The notes under the pieces are model-generated. The model saw nothing but the letters and a program-made list of their open reading frames with translations, did no database searches and was not told the origin of the DNA. The position numbers were made by a program, and so were the translations under genes. This document shows, piece by piece, positions 1-12,231 of a stretch of DNA of 64,000 bases. The DNA is taken from assembly GCA_003260075.1 (NCBI GenBank), contig QLIY01000138.1, positions 110,633 through 174,632 of the forward strand, given 5' to 3'. The stretch comes from Phallusia mammillata (Eukaryota; Chordata; Ascidiacea; Phlebobranchia; Ascidiidae). Positions within the stretch are counted from its first letter, which is position 1, and the number at the start of each line of letters is the position of its first letter.

Positions 1-675
1 ATTCATCACAACATGCAACTTTCAACAAATATATGCCTACGAAAACATTGCAATAATTGTTGACATCCTGTACCTCTTTTACTTTGTTCTCCTTTTTAGT
101 CTTTAACTCCATATCATATTTTGAAGTAATATTGAATATGTTTTCAAAAAAGGTTTGTTTTTATTTTCATTTTCCATTTCTCCATTGATTTTTTACAACA
201 AGTGACAGTAAAGTAACCAATCAATGTTATCACTAAACACAACAGGCTGAACTAAAGAAAAAATATCAAACAGAGTACACATAAAATGGAACAAATGCTC
301 AAAAACCTTTGTAAAAAAAGATTTTTACGCATATTATTGATTAAATTCTTAAATACAGCCTCAGTAAGTACCACTCCTCAAGCACAAAGGCTAAACTTTG
401 CAGCAATGAAAGACAATATTTACTTTGTCAGGTTTTGTTTGTACTTGTGCCGCCAAACATTGATGTCAATAACTATCCACGATTACAAATTGTTTGGTAA
501 CATCTTGTACTTCAACTTTAAAATCTTATCTCGCACTACTTAAACAAATGTGACAAACAAACCAAAATTCAAAAATGTAAGTAGCATAGGAAAGCAAGGT
601 AGAGTAATTAATGCATAAACTGAAAGTACAAGTATAAATAAATTTATATTTTAGTGAGCTTTGTTGTTCTGTGAT

Positions 676-685
676 CCCCCCCCCC
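676..685. other. Poly-C filler (10)
   Basis: 447-660 is repeated to the right as 686-895. Confidence 0.75.
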
Positions 686-984
686 GTGCCGCCAAACATT
701 GATGTCAATAACTATCCACGATTACAAATTGTTCAGTAAATCTTGTACTTAAACTTTAAAATTATATCTCGACAACCCAAAAAATTTCACAAACAAACCA
801 AAGTTCAAAAAAGTAAGCAGCATAGGAAAGCAAGGTAGAGTAATTAATGCATAAACTGAAAGTACAATTATATATAAATTTTTATTTTCAGTCAGCTTCG
901 TTGTATTGTTGTTACTAGAAATGTTGTTTTGTTATTAAGAATGACAAATGTTGTAATTTTCACTTCTAACTTTTACAGGGAGTT

Positions 985-1100
985 GACTTGTCTGTAATTG
1001 CAATGTTATGGGTTCAAATCCCTTGATTCTTTGGTAAGTTGAGCCACATTGCTCCAAATCACAATCCCCCAAGTTTAAACCATTGAAGTATGTTTCAAAC
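985..1100 (+). repeat. tRNA-derived SINE remnant
   Basis: The stretch contains a B-box-like GGTTCAAATCC near 1012-1022 with a loosely matching upstream tRNA-like segment. The downstream part resembles the tails of the other SINE copies in the window (32.8, 41.2 and 51.4 kb). It is not a functional tRNA: no acceptor stem is seen. Confidence 0.35.
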
Positions 1101-1215
1101 ATTCAATCCAGACATCCACAAAAACTTGACTGGGCCTCACAAACACACATTGCATTCAAGCCTTTCCCACCCATCAGGGATAAATAGGGAGTTAAATAAA
1201 TAACTGGTTTAGTCA

Positions 1216-3299
1216 TTACAACATTTGTTCAGTTGGTCTAACTAGAATATCATTAACTTCAACGTGGGCTGGTGCCCCAAGAACATAAACAACACAATCA
1301 GCTATATCCTCTGCTTTGAGGCATTCCATGCTGTTGTAAAGCTTGTCAACATCTTCTTTGTTTTCATACATTCTTAAACAACAAAAAGTAATGTTTTTAT
1401 TTTCATCATTTAAAACATTAAAAGCAGAATCGATGATATTGTATAGATGACATTGGGTTAGTTCCCCCCCCCCTTTTTATTTTCATTATTTAAAACATTA
1501 AAAGCAGAATCAATGATATTGTATAGACGACATTGGGTTAGTTATTATTTACACACAAATACATTCAAACATTGGTTTATGATTTTATGATTATTTCAAG
1601 GTACAGAAAAATCTGGTCGTTTACATAACCAATTTGCAATTAAACGGATATTTTGAAAAACAAATGGTTTTGTTTCCGAGATACAAGCTTTATGCAATTA
1701 AACAGGTTATGTGATTAACCAGTTTGTCTGCTTGACAAACAAATATCATTTTTTATATTGATTGTGTTTTATTACAAAGTTAATAATGACCCACTTGTAC
1801 AATAAATCTGTGACTACAAATCCAGGACAAATATTTGTTGAACGAATGTGTGATTTCTCGGCACGAAGTTCCATTCTTAATCCTTCAGTCAGTGCATGAA
1901 GTGCAAACTTTGTTCCAGAATATATTGGTTTGTTGCCAATTTTGTGACCAGCTAGACTTCCAATGTTGATAACATGGCCATCATCAACACTGCTGATTTT
2001 CATCAATTTTACAGATTCTCGTGTACAAACACTTAGTCCTATGACATTGAGATCAAACATGTATTGCCAATCCTACAAAGAAAAAGTCATTATAAAAAGG
2101 TAAATAAATGTCCCCCCCCCCTGATAACATGGCCATCATTCACACCGCTGATTTTCATCAATTTTACAGATTCTCGTGTACAAACACTTAGTCCAATGAC
2201 ATTGAGATCAAACATGTATTGCCAATCCTGCAAAGAAAAAGTCATTATAAAAAGGTAAATAAATGGGACATTTAAAAACACATTGCATTTGTATGTTAAA
2301 AATTGCAATATGTTTTGTCCAAAGTTCAACTGTGTGTCAAACTTAAAAAAATATGCAACAGTTTAATGGAGATTATTCACAGGTTTTGTAAGTAAAACAT
2401 GTAGGCTTTTTTGCAGTTGCTTTCTCTGCAACATACTCCATTCCTTTTCATTCTCAATTTTCATAAGTTACATATTGGAAAAAACTCTTGTGTGTTTAAA
2501 CCTCTTTGTAGTCTTATGTAAACTGTTTGGGACTACACATTGCAAGAACGCATTATGAGATATGTTAAAAATCATGTATGTTTCCCCCCCCCCGTTTGAT
2601 GGAGATTATTCACAGGTTTTGTAACTAAGGATAAAAAGTGTGTTTAAACCTCTTTGTAGTCTCATGTAAACTGTTTGGGACTAAACATTGTAAGAACGCA
2701 TTATGAGATATGTTAAAAATCATGTATGTTTGTTTATTACCCCTGTTTTTCCATGTAGAACTGATGTCTCAAATGTCATTGCAGCATTGTTGACACAAAC
2801 ATGAAGGGTCCCAAATTTTTCCCCCCCCCCCCCCCTGTTTTTCCATGTAGAACTGATGTCTCAAATGTCATTGCAGCATTATTGACACAAACATGAAGAG
2901 TCCCAAACTTTTCTTTGATGAACTCAAACATGTTTAATATTTCAGGTTCTTTTGAAATGTCACATTTGTATGGAACCATTTTTCCATGGCTTTTTGAGTT
3001 AACCTCTACAGCAACCTTGCTTAGAAGTTCCATATTTCTTGCACAGGCCACAACCTTCATTCCATTGTAAACTAAATTTTCTACAATTGCTTTTCCGATG
3101 CCCTCAGAGCCACCAGTTACAATAGCAATTTTGCCATTCCAGCGCTCCATTTTTTCTTGTCAATTACCCCCCCCCCTTCCATATTTCTTGCACAGGCCAC
3201 AACCTTCATTCCATTGTAAACTAACTTTTCTACAATTGCTTTTCCGATGCCCTCAGAGCCACCAGTTACCATAGCAATTTTGCCATTCCAGCGCTCCAT
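1216..3299 (-). CDS. dhrs11: DHRS11-like short-chain dehydrogenase/reductase, copy B
   Basis: Classical SDR-family NADP(H)-dependent oxidoreductase of the DHRS11 type; human DHRS11 reduces carbonyls, including 17-keto and 3-keto steroids, in the cytosol. Three exons on the minus strand. Exon 1 starts with MERWNGKIA and carries the cofactor motif TGGSEGIGKA and the NNA motif. Exon 2 is 1795-2072 (278 nt), with INIGSLAG and the catalytic YSGTK (YxxxK). Exon 3 is 1216-1372 (157 nt) and ends RPTEQML, like the human RPTEQVT. Exon 2 and 3 lengths are identical to copy A. Exon 1 is broken by poly-C fillers into 2741-2820, 2836-3150 and 3177-3299, with redundant pieces; exon 2 has a redundant 5' piece at 2122-2227. 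Once redundancy is collapsed the reading frame is intact, about 250 aa. The exon 2 donor is the weak GTGGGT. The paralogue at 5356-7460 is in the same orientation. Confidence 0.85.
1464..1473. other. Poly-C filler (10)
   Basis: 1394-1463 is repeated as 1474-1542 in DHRS11-B intron 2. Confidence 0.75.
2112..2121. other. Poly-C filler (10)
   Basis: 1967-2111 is repeated as 2122-2265; doubles the start of DHRS11-B exon 2. Confidence 0.8.
2584..2593. other. Poly-C filler (10)
   Basis: 2361-2583 is repeated as 2594-2732; the right copy lacks about 90 internal bases. Confidence 0.75.
2821..2835. other. Poly-C filler (15)
   Basis: 2743-2820 is repeated as 2836-2913 inside DHRS11-B exon 1. Confidence 0.8.
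3167..3176. other. Poly-C filler (10)
   Basis: 3028-3166 is repeated as 3177-3315; doubles the start of DHRS11-B exon 1. Confidence 0.8.
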
Positions 3300-4477
3300 T
3301 TTTTCTTGTCAATTCAGCACAAAATACAACTTTTAACAGATTTATGTCTACAAAAACATTGTATGTAATTGTTGTCATCCTGATTCATGCATAATAAACA
3401 GTTTTTTTGCTGGTTTACATTTCACTTTCACTTTCTTCTTCATCTTTTACTCAAAATAATGTTGAAGTGATGAACCACATGCCTTTTCTTATGGATGTTG
3501 ACTATGATTTCAAAAAATGTTTGTTTGTTTTTTATTTTAATTTCTTCACTGATTTCTTACAAGTGACAGTAAAGTAACTGAACAATATTATCACTAAACA
3601 AAGCAGGCTGAACTAAAGAAAAAGTCAGTAAAGTCCCAATAAAAGGGAACAAATGCTAAAAAAACGTAGTCCAAAAACATTTCATTGATTAAAAGCTTAT
3701 AGCCTCAGTAAATGTGCCACTCCTTAACCCCTAAGGCTAAACTTTGCTGCAATGTAAGACAATATTTACTTTGTCAGGTATTGTTTGTTCTGCTGCAGCA
3801 AAACATTCATGTCAATAACTATCCATGATAACAAATTGTTCAGTAACATCTTGTACTTAAATTTCAAAATTTTATCTCAGACAACTCAAATAAATGTCAC
3901 AAACAAAACGAAATTGAGAAGTAAGCAGCATAAGATAGCAAGCTACTTCAACGTTATATAAACAGACAAACTAAACCTGATTTAGAATGCACCTATGTTT
4001 TTCCCAATTTCTGAAAGGAAAAAAATCAAGCCTGGTTGGAGAAAGGAGCTGCATGGCTGGGTTAAGTAACCAAAACACTGTTTGAAATTTATGTGTATTG
4101 TACTACTGGCATGTATCATGATTTTAATTTAATATTTTTAACAAAACCTGCCCTGAAACTTTCAAAATAGCTCTACATTGCCCAAAGTCTATAATTCACT
4201 CAGTGTAAACATGTTCCCATGCATTTTATGTTAGGCTCATACAAGTCAGAATTGGATTAGTGTTAAGGTGTTTGTTTGCTAACCATCAGTCCATTACATA
4301 TGTTTGCTTGATTCAAAATAAGTAAATTTATAAATGACTGATTCTCCAATCTGCTAAATTTCCCAGTGAAAATATTGTAGAAGTGTTTATTAGATTCGCT
4401 AACTGTGTGTATATTGTTCAAACACTTTGCATATATATGTACAAAATTAATATTGTAAGCATAGAAGTATGGACACT

Positions 4478-4487
4478 CCCCCCCCCC
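4478..4487. other. Poly-C filler (10)
   Basis: 4384-4477 is repeated as 4488-4579. Confidence 0.75.
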
Positions 4488-4579
4488 TGTTTATTAGATT
4501 CGCTAACTGTGTGTATATTGTTCAAACACTTTGCAAATATATATACAAAATTAGTATTGTAAGCATAGAAGTATGGACA

Positions 4580-4591
4580 CCCCCCCCCCCC
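4580..4591. other. Poly-C filler (12)
   Basis: The following block 4592-4874 repeats 4016-4298. Confidence 0.75.
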
Positions 4592-4874
4592 AGGAAAAAA
4601 ATCAAGCCTGGTTGGAGAAAGAAGCTGCATGGCTGGGTTAAGTAACCAAAGCACTGTATAAAATGAATGTGTATTGTACTACTGACATATATCATGATTT
4701 TAATTTAATATTTTTAACAAAACCTGCCCTGAAACATTGAAAACAGCTTTACACTGGTCAAAGTCTGTAATTCACTCCATGTAAAAATGTTTCCCTGCAT
4801 TTCATGTTGGGCTAATACAAGTCAGCATTTGATAAGCCTTGATGTGTTTGTTTGCTAACCACCAGTCCATTACA

Positions 4875-4897
4875 CCCCCCCCCCCCCCCCCCCCCCC
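4875..4897. other. Poly-C filler (23)
   Basis: Longer class; no direct duplication across this run. Confidence 0.7.
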
Positions 4898-5031
4898 TGT
4901 AAAACTTAACATGTGCATCAAAAAATAGAACATAGTTTGGTCATTTTAAAACATCACAATGATACAAATGCAAAAAAATTCTCAGTATTTTCATAATTTA
5001 ACATGGGCAATTTAAGAAACCTTATAAGTGA

Positions 5032-5042
5032 CCCCCCCCCCC
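5032..5042. other. Poly-C filler (11)
   Basis: 4898-5031 is repeated as 5043-5175. Confidence 0.75.
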
Positions 5043-5355
5043 TGTAAAACTTAACATGTGCATCAAAAAATAGAACATAGTTTGGTCATATTGAAACATC
5101 ACAATGTTACAAATGCAAAAAAAATTCTCAGGATTTTCATAATTTAACACGGGCAATTTAAGAAACCTTTCAGTGATTGCAATTTGCAACTAACAATAAA
5201 AACAAACAAAACTTTAATAACACTAAGGAATAGGCACAGGAACATTTGAAATGCATTTATGTTGACGTTCTAAATTTGTTATATTTAGCATGACACTTGT
5301 CACCAAAAGGGTTACTATATACATACAAACAGGGCACTTGAAACTGGAAATATTA

Positions 5356-7460
5356 TTACAAGGCCTGTTCAGTTGGCCGAATAAGAACATCATTAATTTC
5401 CACATGAGCTGGTGCTCCCAGAACATAAATAACACAATCAGCTATATCTTCTGATTTGAGGCATTCCATGCTGTCGAATAGCTTGTCCCCTACTTCTTTG
5501 TTTTTATACATCCTAGAAAAACAGTTTTATTAAATGTAGTCTTTTTATGGTCATTAGTCACCACTTAGTGTGAAGGGCAATGTTTAAATGTAAATAGTAA
5601 ACTGTAAATCTTATAAAGTATCAAGTCAACAAACGTTTTATTCAAGACATATACACAAAACTCCAGTAATCGAATAATCAACTTGCCAAGATTTTTTATG
5701 CCACAGATGATTTTACTAATAATAGGGTTGGAATATACAACCTGCATGCAGTTGAACAAAATGTGCGATTACCTAGTCGCCAATTAGCAAAGTTTGTAAG
5801 TATATATATATACCAGATTGGAAAGTTTTTTTTTGCGCAGAGGATATTTTTTTCGTCAAAATAATTGCACGGATTTTTGCACGAAACTACAATTTTCTGC
5901 GCGGATTGATAGATTTTTGATTGACAGGTGGATTTAACGATTAACGCACTTTGCATGTAACGCCTGCAACACTATCTGACAAAAAGAACAACAAATAAAT
6001 ACTACGAATCTTCAGTTTTGCTCTATTGTGCACGCAGCTGCTTTGCTAAACTTTACAAATTTTCATTTTCATAACAATTCAAACATTTTTTGCTGTTACA
6101 TTTCTTTCGGTAATTTAAGAATACCAAGTAATTTAAGAATGACAAACTGCTTTTAATTATTTGTCAAACAGAAAACAATATTTTATGTAACTTGCCTAAC
6201 CTACTGTCACTTTAATGTCTTTACGTCCTTAATTACGTCCTAAAAATACTAATAAATGTACTTTTAATGACTACGCTAGCTTATTCGAAATGTTATTGCA
6301 AGCGTGACGAACGGTAAGTTATGATGCGCTTGACTGATTTACGTGGATTATATATTCGCTAAATAAGGCTTGTGACGACATAGAACTTCATTGTTCAATG
6401 TAAATATAAAATTGTACAGAAAGTTTATTGAAGTTACCTATGGAATCTGTGCTAAGTTGCGCGGACAACATTTTTTTGCGCGGATTACACGTCAAAAGTC
6501 TAAATGTGTGCAGATTACAAGGGAAAATCCGAAATATTGCGCGGCCATTCTTTCCAATNAGCGCGACCCATTTTTTGACCCTGCGCGACCCATGTTTGGG
6601 TCGCGACCCATACTTTGAGAACCACTGTTTTAAGTGATAGACATCTTCAATTACATGTATGTTAAAAGGGTGGTCGATGAATTCAGACTTTATGGTCCAA
6701 ACTTACGTGCTTATAACGAATATGTTTTTGTTTGTTATTTACTTACCTATAAAGAAAGTCAGTGACCACAAATCCAGGGCAGATGATAGTAGAACGGATA
6801 TGTGATTTTGCAGCACAAAGTTCCATCCTTAGGCCTTCATTTAAAGCTTGCAATGCGAACTTTGTACCAGAGTACAATGGTTTGTTGCTGACTTTTTTTC
6901 CAGCTAGACTTCCAATGTTGATAATGTGGCCGTCGTCCACTCCTGCAAACTTCATCAATTTCACTGATTCTCTCATGCAAACACAAACTCCTATCACGTT
7001 GAGATCAAACATGTATTTCCAATCCTGTAAAAACATTTGTACATTTAAAACAGCTACAATAAACATGCATTAAAATTTCTACGTTTACTCTTGTATACAC
7101 ATAAAAACAAAAGTTTTACAAAGCACGGTATTAGATAATCACCTCTGTTTTTCCACTTAAAATGGATGTTTCAAAAGACATCCCAGCATTATTGACACAA
7201 ACATGAATGGCTCCAAATTTCTGCTTGATAAACTCAAACATTTCTAAGATTTCTTCCTCTTTTGAACAATCACATTTGAAGGGAACCATTTCTCCAGGAC
7301 CTTTCTTGTTTAACTCTGCGACCATTTCATTAAGTGGTTCCAAATTTCTCGCGCACGCCACAACTTTCATTCCGTAATGAACCAATTTTTCGACTGTTGC
7401 TTTGCCAATACCAACAGACCCACCAGTAACAAGTGCAACTTTGCCATTCCAACGTTCCAT
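5356..7460 (-). CDS. dhrs11: DHRS11-like short-chain dehydrogenase/reductase, copy A
   Basis: SDR-family NADP(H)-dependent carbonyl or steroid reductase, probably cytosolic. Minus strand, three exons with GT-AG introns: exon 1 7143-7460 (106 codons), exon 2 6747-7024 and exon 3 5356-5512; total 250 aa against 260 in human DHRS11. Visible motifs are the Rossmann TGGSVGIGKA near residue 12, CARN, the NNAG motif in exon 1, INIGSLAG with its catalytic Ser, YSGTK with the catalytic Tyr and Lys, PGFVVTDF, and the C-terminal APAHVEINDVLIRPTEQAL, which closely follows the human C-terminus. The start was chosen because MERWNGKVALVTGG aligns with the human N-terminus. It is not interrupted by fillers. 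Intron 2 (5513-6746) carries a degenerate element ending in a hAT-type terminus. The 5' end faces eIF3m, 610 bp away. Confidence 0.93.
5800..6640. repeat. Degenerate transposable element in DHRS11-A intron 2
   Basis: Two similar stretches with a T-run followed by GCGC and GTCAAA occur near 5828-5860 and 6468-6500. The right end (6610-6635) reads TTTGAGAACCACTG, the inverse of the CAGTGGTTCTCAAA terminus typical of hAT MITEs. No matching left terminus or target duplication was found. An ambiguous base lies at 6559. Confidence 0.4.
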
Positions 7461-8069
7461 TTTACAAAATATAATTAGTTAACACACACTATATGTCAGA
7501 AATTAGTACCTATAACATTAAAAATCTCGTTTTAAAAATTTATACTAAAAACGCAACGACAGTTTTTGTTTCATAGTCAAACACGTGTAATATTCTGTGA
7601 ACCTCTGAGATGAAAGGTGAAAAAACCACAAACCAACTGTGTTATCATACCGTTCACCTGGACACAATCCGGTACTTGTAACGCAATACTTTTATTGCCT
7701 TTCTCATTGTGTGTGTCCTTGTTTGTTGTTAATCGTGAAGTGTGGTGGACCGTTGAAATTGAAACACAAAAGTAACGAACTGAAGCGTTACTTAAAAAAG
7801 AAAAAGAGGGTAAAATGTCAGTGCAAACGATATTCAAATTTTTTTCAAGTCCGTAAAATTGAAATAATATACGAAGTGCACTTTTTGAATTATCTATGGT
7901 TACGTGACCAAAAATATGATGACTTTGACATAACCACATGAAGATTTATGTTCTTTTAACGGTTTGGTAAATGTACGACAGTAACATGTGAGATTTTTCG
8001 ACACTACTTTCTGCGCAGTTTTGGTTTTTCTACATTTTGTGGTCGTCGTTTGCTATTTGACAATAAACA
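7461..8069. promoter_or_regulatory. Shared 5' region between DHRS11-A and eIF3m
   Basis: This 609-bp spacer separates divergent start codons, so both promoters must lie here or extend from here. I see no clear TATA box. Just upstream of the eIF3m ATG is a pyrimidine-rich stretch ending in AG (about 8008-8020), which could be a 5'-UTR splice acceptor; that is inference only. Overlapping ORFs in the spacer are not convincing genes. Confidence 0.4.
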
Positions 8070-9925
8070 ATGAATGTTCCAGCTTTCATAGATTTGTCCG
8101 AATCCGATCAGGTAAATTTTGCTTTACATGAAATATAGCATGATATTGAAATTTCCTAATGAAAACTGCAATTGTAAGTTGTAACTTTGTAAGTAAATCT
8201 TTTTACATTTAGGTTAATGAGTTGCGTCAATACTTCAACAGTCGGGATGTAAAAATTGAAGAAACTGCTCCTGAGGATCTCTTTGGTGCAGTAAAGTCTA
8301 TTATTAATGCCACATCCAAAATATGGAATGAAACTGATCCGAAAGGCATGTTTATCTTGATTTCTTGATTTCATTATCTTTAAAAATGATTATCTGTTCC
8401 ACATGGTAAATTTTAGGCCCCCCCCCCAAAGTCTATTATTAATGCCACATCCAAAATATGGAATGAAACTGATCCAAAAGGCATGTTTATCTTGATTTGC
8501 TTGATTTCATTATCTTCAAAAATGATTATCTGTTACACATGGTAAATTTTATGTGTTGTGATTATTTTTACAGACATTGAGGGAATTGTGAACAGCATTT
8601 TGTCTCTTCTTTTTATTATTCCATTAAATCAAGGCAAGGAATTAGTGGATTTATTATGTGAACAACTTCTTGCTGGAAGAGCAGAAGCTGGAAAAAATGC
8701 TCTTAGCATGAAACTGTGAGTGCTTTAAAGTTTTTTTCTTCTTAGCATTGCTCCAAACCAAGCCCATTGTCAAGTATCCAGACAAGTTTAGTTAAAAAAA
8801 TGTTTCTTGTGAGAAATATTAAGTGATAGTATTTCCAATTTGCCAAGCTTTTGTTTTGATTTATGCAGTAAATTGGAACATTTTTCGAATAATGATAGAC
8901 TACAGTCTGAGCTCAATGTGTAACAAACCAGAATTTAAACAGAACTGGAATTGAACACCCTTCAAATGGAAACGCATTCCAATCAGTCAATATAAAAACA
9001 TCGGAATATTTATTTTGCCTAAATGTGGCATCTTCAGTTCCTGTTAAAGCTGGAATAGAACACTAACAAAACTAAATGTACAAATGATTTGAAATATCCC
9101 CCCCCCCATTGAACACCCTTCAAATGGAAACGCATTCCAATCAGTCAATATAAAATCTTCAGTTCCTGTTAAAGCTGGAATAGAACACTAATAAAACTAA
9201 ATGTACAAATGATTTGAAATATATATATAAAAACTCTTCATTTTCTTGAAAACCTGTTTCCATTTGCATTATATACAGTTTGAAAAAACAGTGTTTGTCA
9301 AAAAGCATGTTGCCTGTCAGGGGCTGTGATACTGTTCCCTCTATTGATTCTCAGTAAACACCTTTGTGAAACAAAGTTTTTTTTGTTTCGACAGATTGCA
9401 CAACCTGTTTCATGGATATCAAATTAAGACTCCCTTCCTTTACAAGGTTTACTGCACTTGGATAAAAGTAGCAGGTCTCTCAGGGAGTCTGCATCTTCTT
9501 CCAACCAATCTGAAGGAGGTAACATGAATTTCTTTGCATTGTCCTGACTTGTAATTGTTTAATGAAGTCGTTTGAGAAAATGTGTTTACAGCACTAAGCT
9601 TATGTACATATATATGTATACTTTTAATGTTTGATATTTAAAATTTACCATTGATCACTGTTTTTAAACCATAATGTTATACTAACAGATATTGCTCTTA
9701 TTGAGCTTTTTTGTAAAATATTTAGTGTTTATTGTTCAGTTAACAGACTTTTTAGCACAATAATATATATATACATATATATATATCAACACATTTTTAT
9801 GGCACAACGCCCCCCCCCCACCATTGATCACTGTTTTTAAACCATAATGTTATACTAACAGATATTGAGCTTTTTTGTAAAATATTTAGTGTTTAATGTT
9901 CAGTTAACAGACTTTTTAGCACAAT

Positions 9926-9956
<31 letters not shown>

Positions 9957-12187
9957 CAACACATTTTTATGGCACAACACATCAGAATCCCATTCAAATT
10001 TGTTTGTTTTAATTTTCAATTTTTCAATTAAATCGCCATGACATTTCCAGAATAACATGTACCATATTTACTCGATTGTAAGCCGCAGCTTATATTGTTT
10101 TTTAACTGCCATTTGTGCAGCTTATAATCGAGGGCGGCTTATATTTTAATTTTATGTCGAAATTATTTCTACACTCCAACGTTTTAAATTAGATGGGGTT
10201 CAAAACATGCATGCATGTACAGATTATACGTCGATATACGTTCTGTTGGGTACAGTTATCAACGTAACTAACAAATATGGGTAAATAGTTGTGCTATGTA
10301 ACAACTGAAAGATGTATTATGAAATAATAGTATCAAAAATTCCAGCGTGCGGCTTACAATCGAGGGCAGCTTATAAACGAGGGCGGCTTACAATCGAGTA
10401 AATACGGTAACCTTTTTAGGTGAACACTTGGCTTGAATACTGGGATGCGGGTGAAGAAGGACGTCAAAACTTGTACAGGTTGTTATACCAGGCTCACTAT
10501 AAATGTGGATCTTCCGACGAAGCGGCTGAAACAATGATACGACTACTGGAAGGGTATACAGATGACAATGCAGCACAAGCAAGGGATGATGCTATTAAGT
10601 AAGATATCAATTAGTAAACTGATAACCACAAGATACAGACAACAGAGTGCCTTGTCCTGAAACATAACTGCAATAGCCTAGAGAGCGTGTATGGCAACTT
10701 GTTTGTAACTAATCTGTGTAAAAGTTGGAATGCTCCATAAGAAAAGTGTTTAGGAAATAATATACGTTTTTCACAAATCTTTTCAATTTGTGACTTCAGC
10801 TTCAAAATCGGTTCTAAAAAAGAATTTATTATGGACATGAAGAAACTGCCTACAAAACACTATAAACTCCTGACTGCTTGGATACTATCCCCTTGTAACA
10901 TATTTTTGTTTGCAGATGCATTACAAGGGCTATTGCAGACCAGAACACTTACCTTTTCGACCAACTTCTCACATTAAAACCTGTGAATTTTCTTGAAGGA
11001 GAACTCATTTATGATGTAAGGATTTAATAACAAACACTTAAAGAATATAAAAAGTGTGCTGCACTTGTGGCATTTGACCATTGACAAATTAGGACAAAAA
11101 CAATAAACCTTTGGTATTTTTTCATGTGATTATAAACATTATTGTTCACTTTTTCAGCTTTTGAATATATTCGTCAGTGGAAATGTAAATGATTACAAAG
11201 AGTTTTATGCCTCAAACAACAAATTCTTTCAAAACTTAGGTAAGCATATTAATGTAACTCATATATATCTTTGTTATATTGTGTACATAATTTTTTTTGT
11301 ATTGGCTCGTTACGATACTATTTGTACTTGTTGGTCATAATTTAAAATGTTGCCTGTACTTATAATCAGTTTATCACATGAAAGTAAATAAGTTGTTCAC
11401 ATGATTAAGTTCATCACATGAAAGTTAACATGTTGTCAATGTGATTCGGTTTTTAATGTAAATATGTTGTTAAATATGATTATGTTTATACATAAAGGTA
11501 AACATGTTGTTCACATGATTAGGTTTATCACATGAAACTATTTTGTGCATGTGAACAGGGTTATCACATGAAAGCAATCTCAGAAAGATTCAACTTCTTA
11601 CATTAGTGGACATTGTTGGTGTTTCTCGTGAAATTGGTTTTGATGAAATCGTGAACAAACTCGGATTGTCACATTCTGAAGTTGAGGATTTTGTGATTGA
11701 CGGTAAATATATTTGCTTTTGAACTTTATAGTTGTTTTTTTAACTACAAGCACCAGATATCTGATTTTAATGTAGGCTTCTATGAAATAGATTTGCTCAT
11801 TTTATAGGAGCATTTCTTTAATGTATCTCTATTTACATAAAGAGCATTTTATGTTGTTGAGTACTAAACAACAAATGTAGATGCTCAACCAAGCAAAAGG
11901 GGGTGCTTACTACCTGTTTTTACAGGAATTAATCTATTATTTGATTACCCCCCCCCCCCCAGGGTTATCACATGAAAGCAATCTCAGAAAGATTCAACTT
12001 CTTACATTGGTTGACATTGTTGGTGTTTCTCGTGAAATTGGTTTTGATGAAATTGTGAACAAACTTGGATTGTCACATTCTGAAGTTGAGGATTTTGTGA
12101 TTGATGGTAAATGTATTTGCTTTTGAACTTAATAATTGTTTTTTAAATACAAGCACCAGATATCTGATTTTAATGTAGGCTTCTATG

Positions 12188-12231
<44 letters not shown>

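Larger units (their letters stand above)
1..1215. other. Intergenic; upstream flank of a probable third DHRS11 copy
   Basis: No coding region is supported. Positions 1 to about 900 resemble 3305-3960, which is the 5' flank of the DHRS11-like copy that starts at 3299 on the minus strand. The resemblance implies a further minus-strand copy whose first exon lies left of the window. About 210 bases are repeated across the poly-C run at 676-685 (447-660 against 686-895). A tRNA-like SINE remnant lies near 985-1100. Confidence 0.55.
3300..5355. other. Intergenic spacer between the DHRS11-like copies
   Basis: No gene is supported. The spacer holds the 5' flank of copy B, several redundant segments around poly-C runs (4384-4477 against 4488-4579; 4016-4298 against 4592-4874; 4898-5031 against 5043-5175), and otherwise AT-rich unique sequence. 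The order of the short pieces between 4477 and 5043 is therefore uncertain. Confidence 0.6.

Noticed and set aside
2090..2329. Additional short SDR gene copies at 2090-2329, 2776-3150 and 3117-3299
   Set aside because: They are redundant pieces of DHRS11-B exons 1 and 2 around fillers, not separate genes.
6391..6637. ORFs at 6391-6637
   Set aside because: Lie in a degenerate transposon with an ambiguous base in an intron of DHRS11-A.
11963..12106. Mutually exclusive duplicated exon in eIF3m
   Set aside because: The copy lies on a 228-bp island bounded by two fillers, repeats intron sequence as well, and encodes the identical peptide; an allelic contig is simpler.
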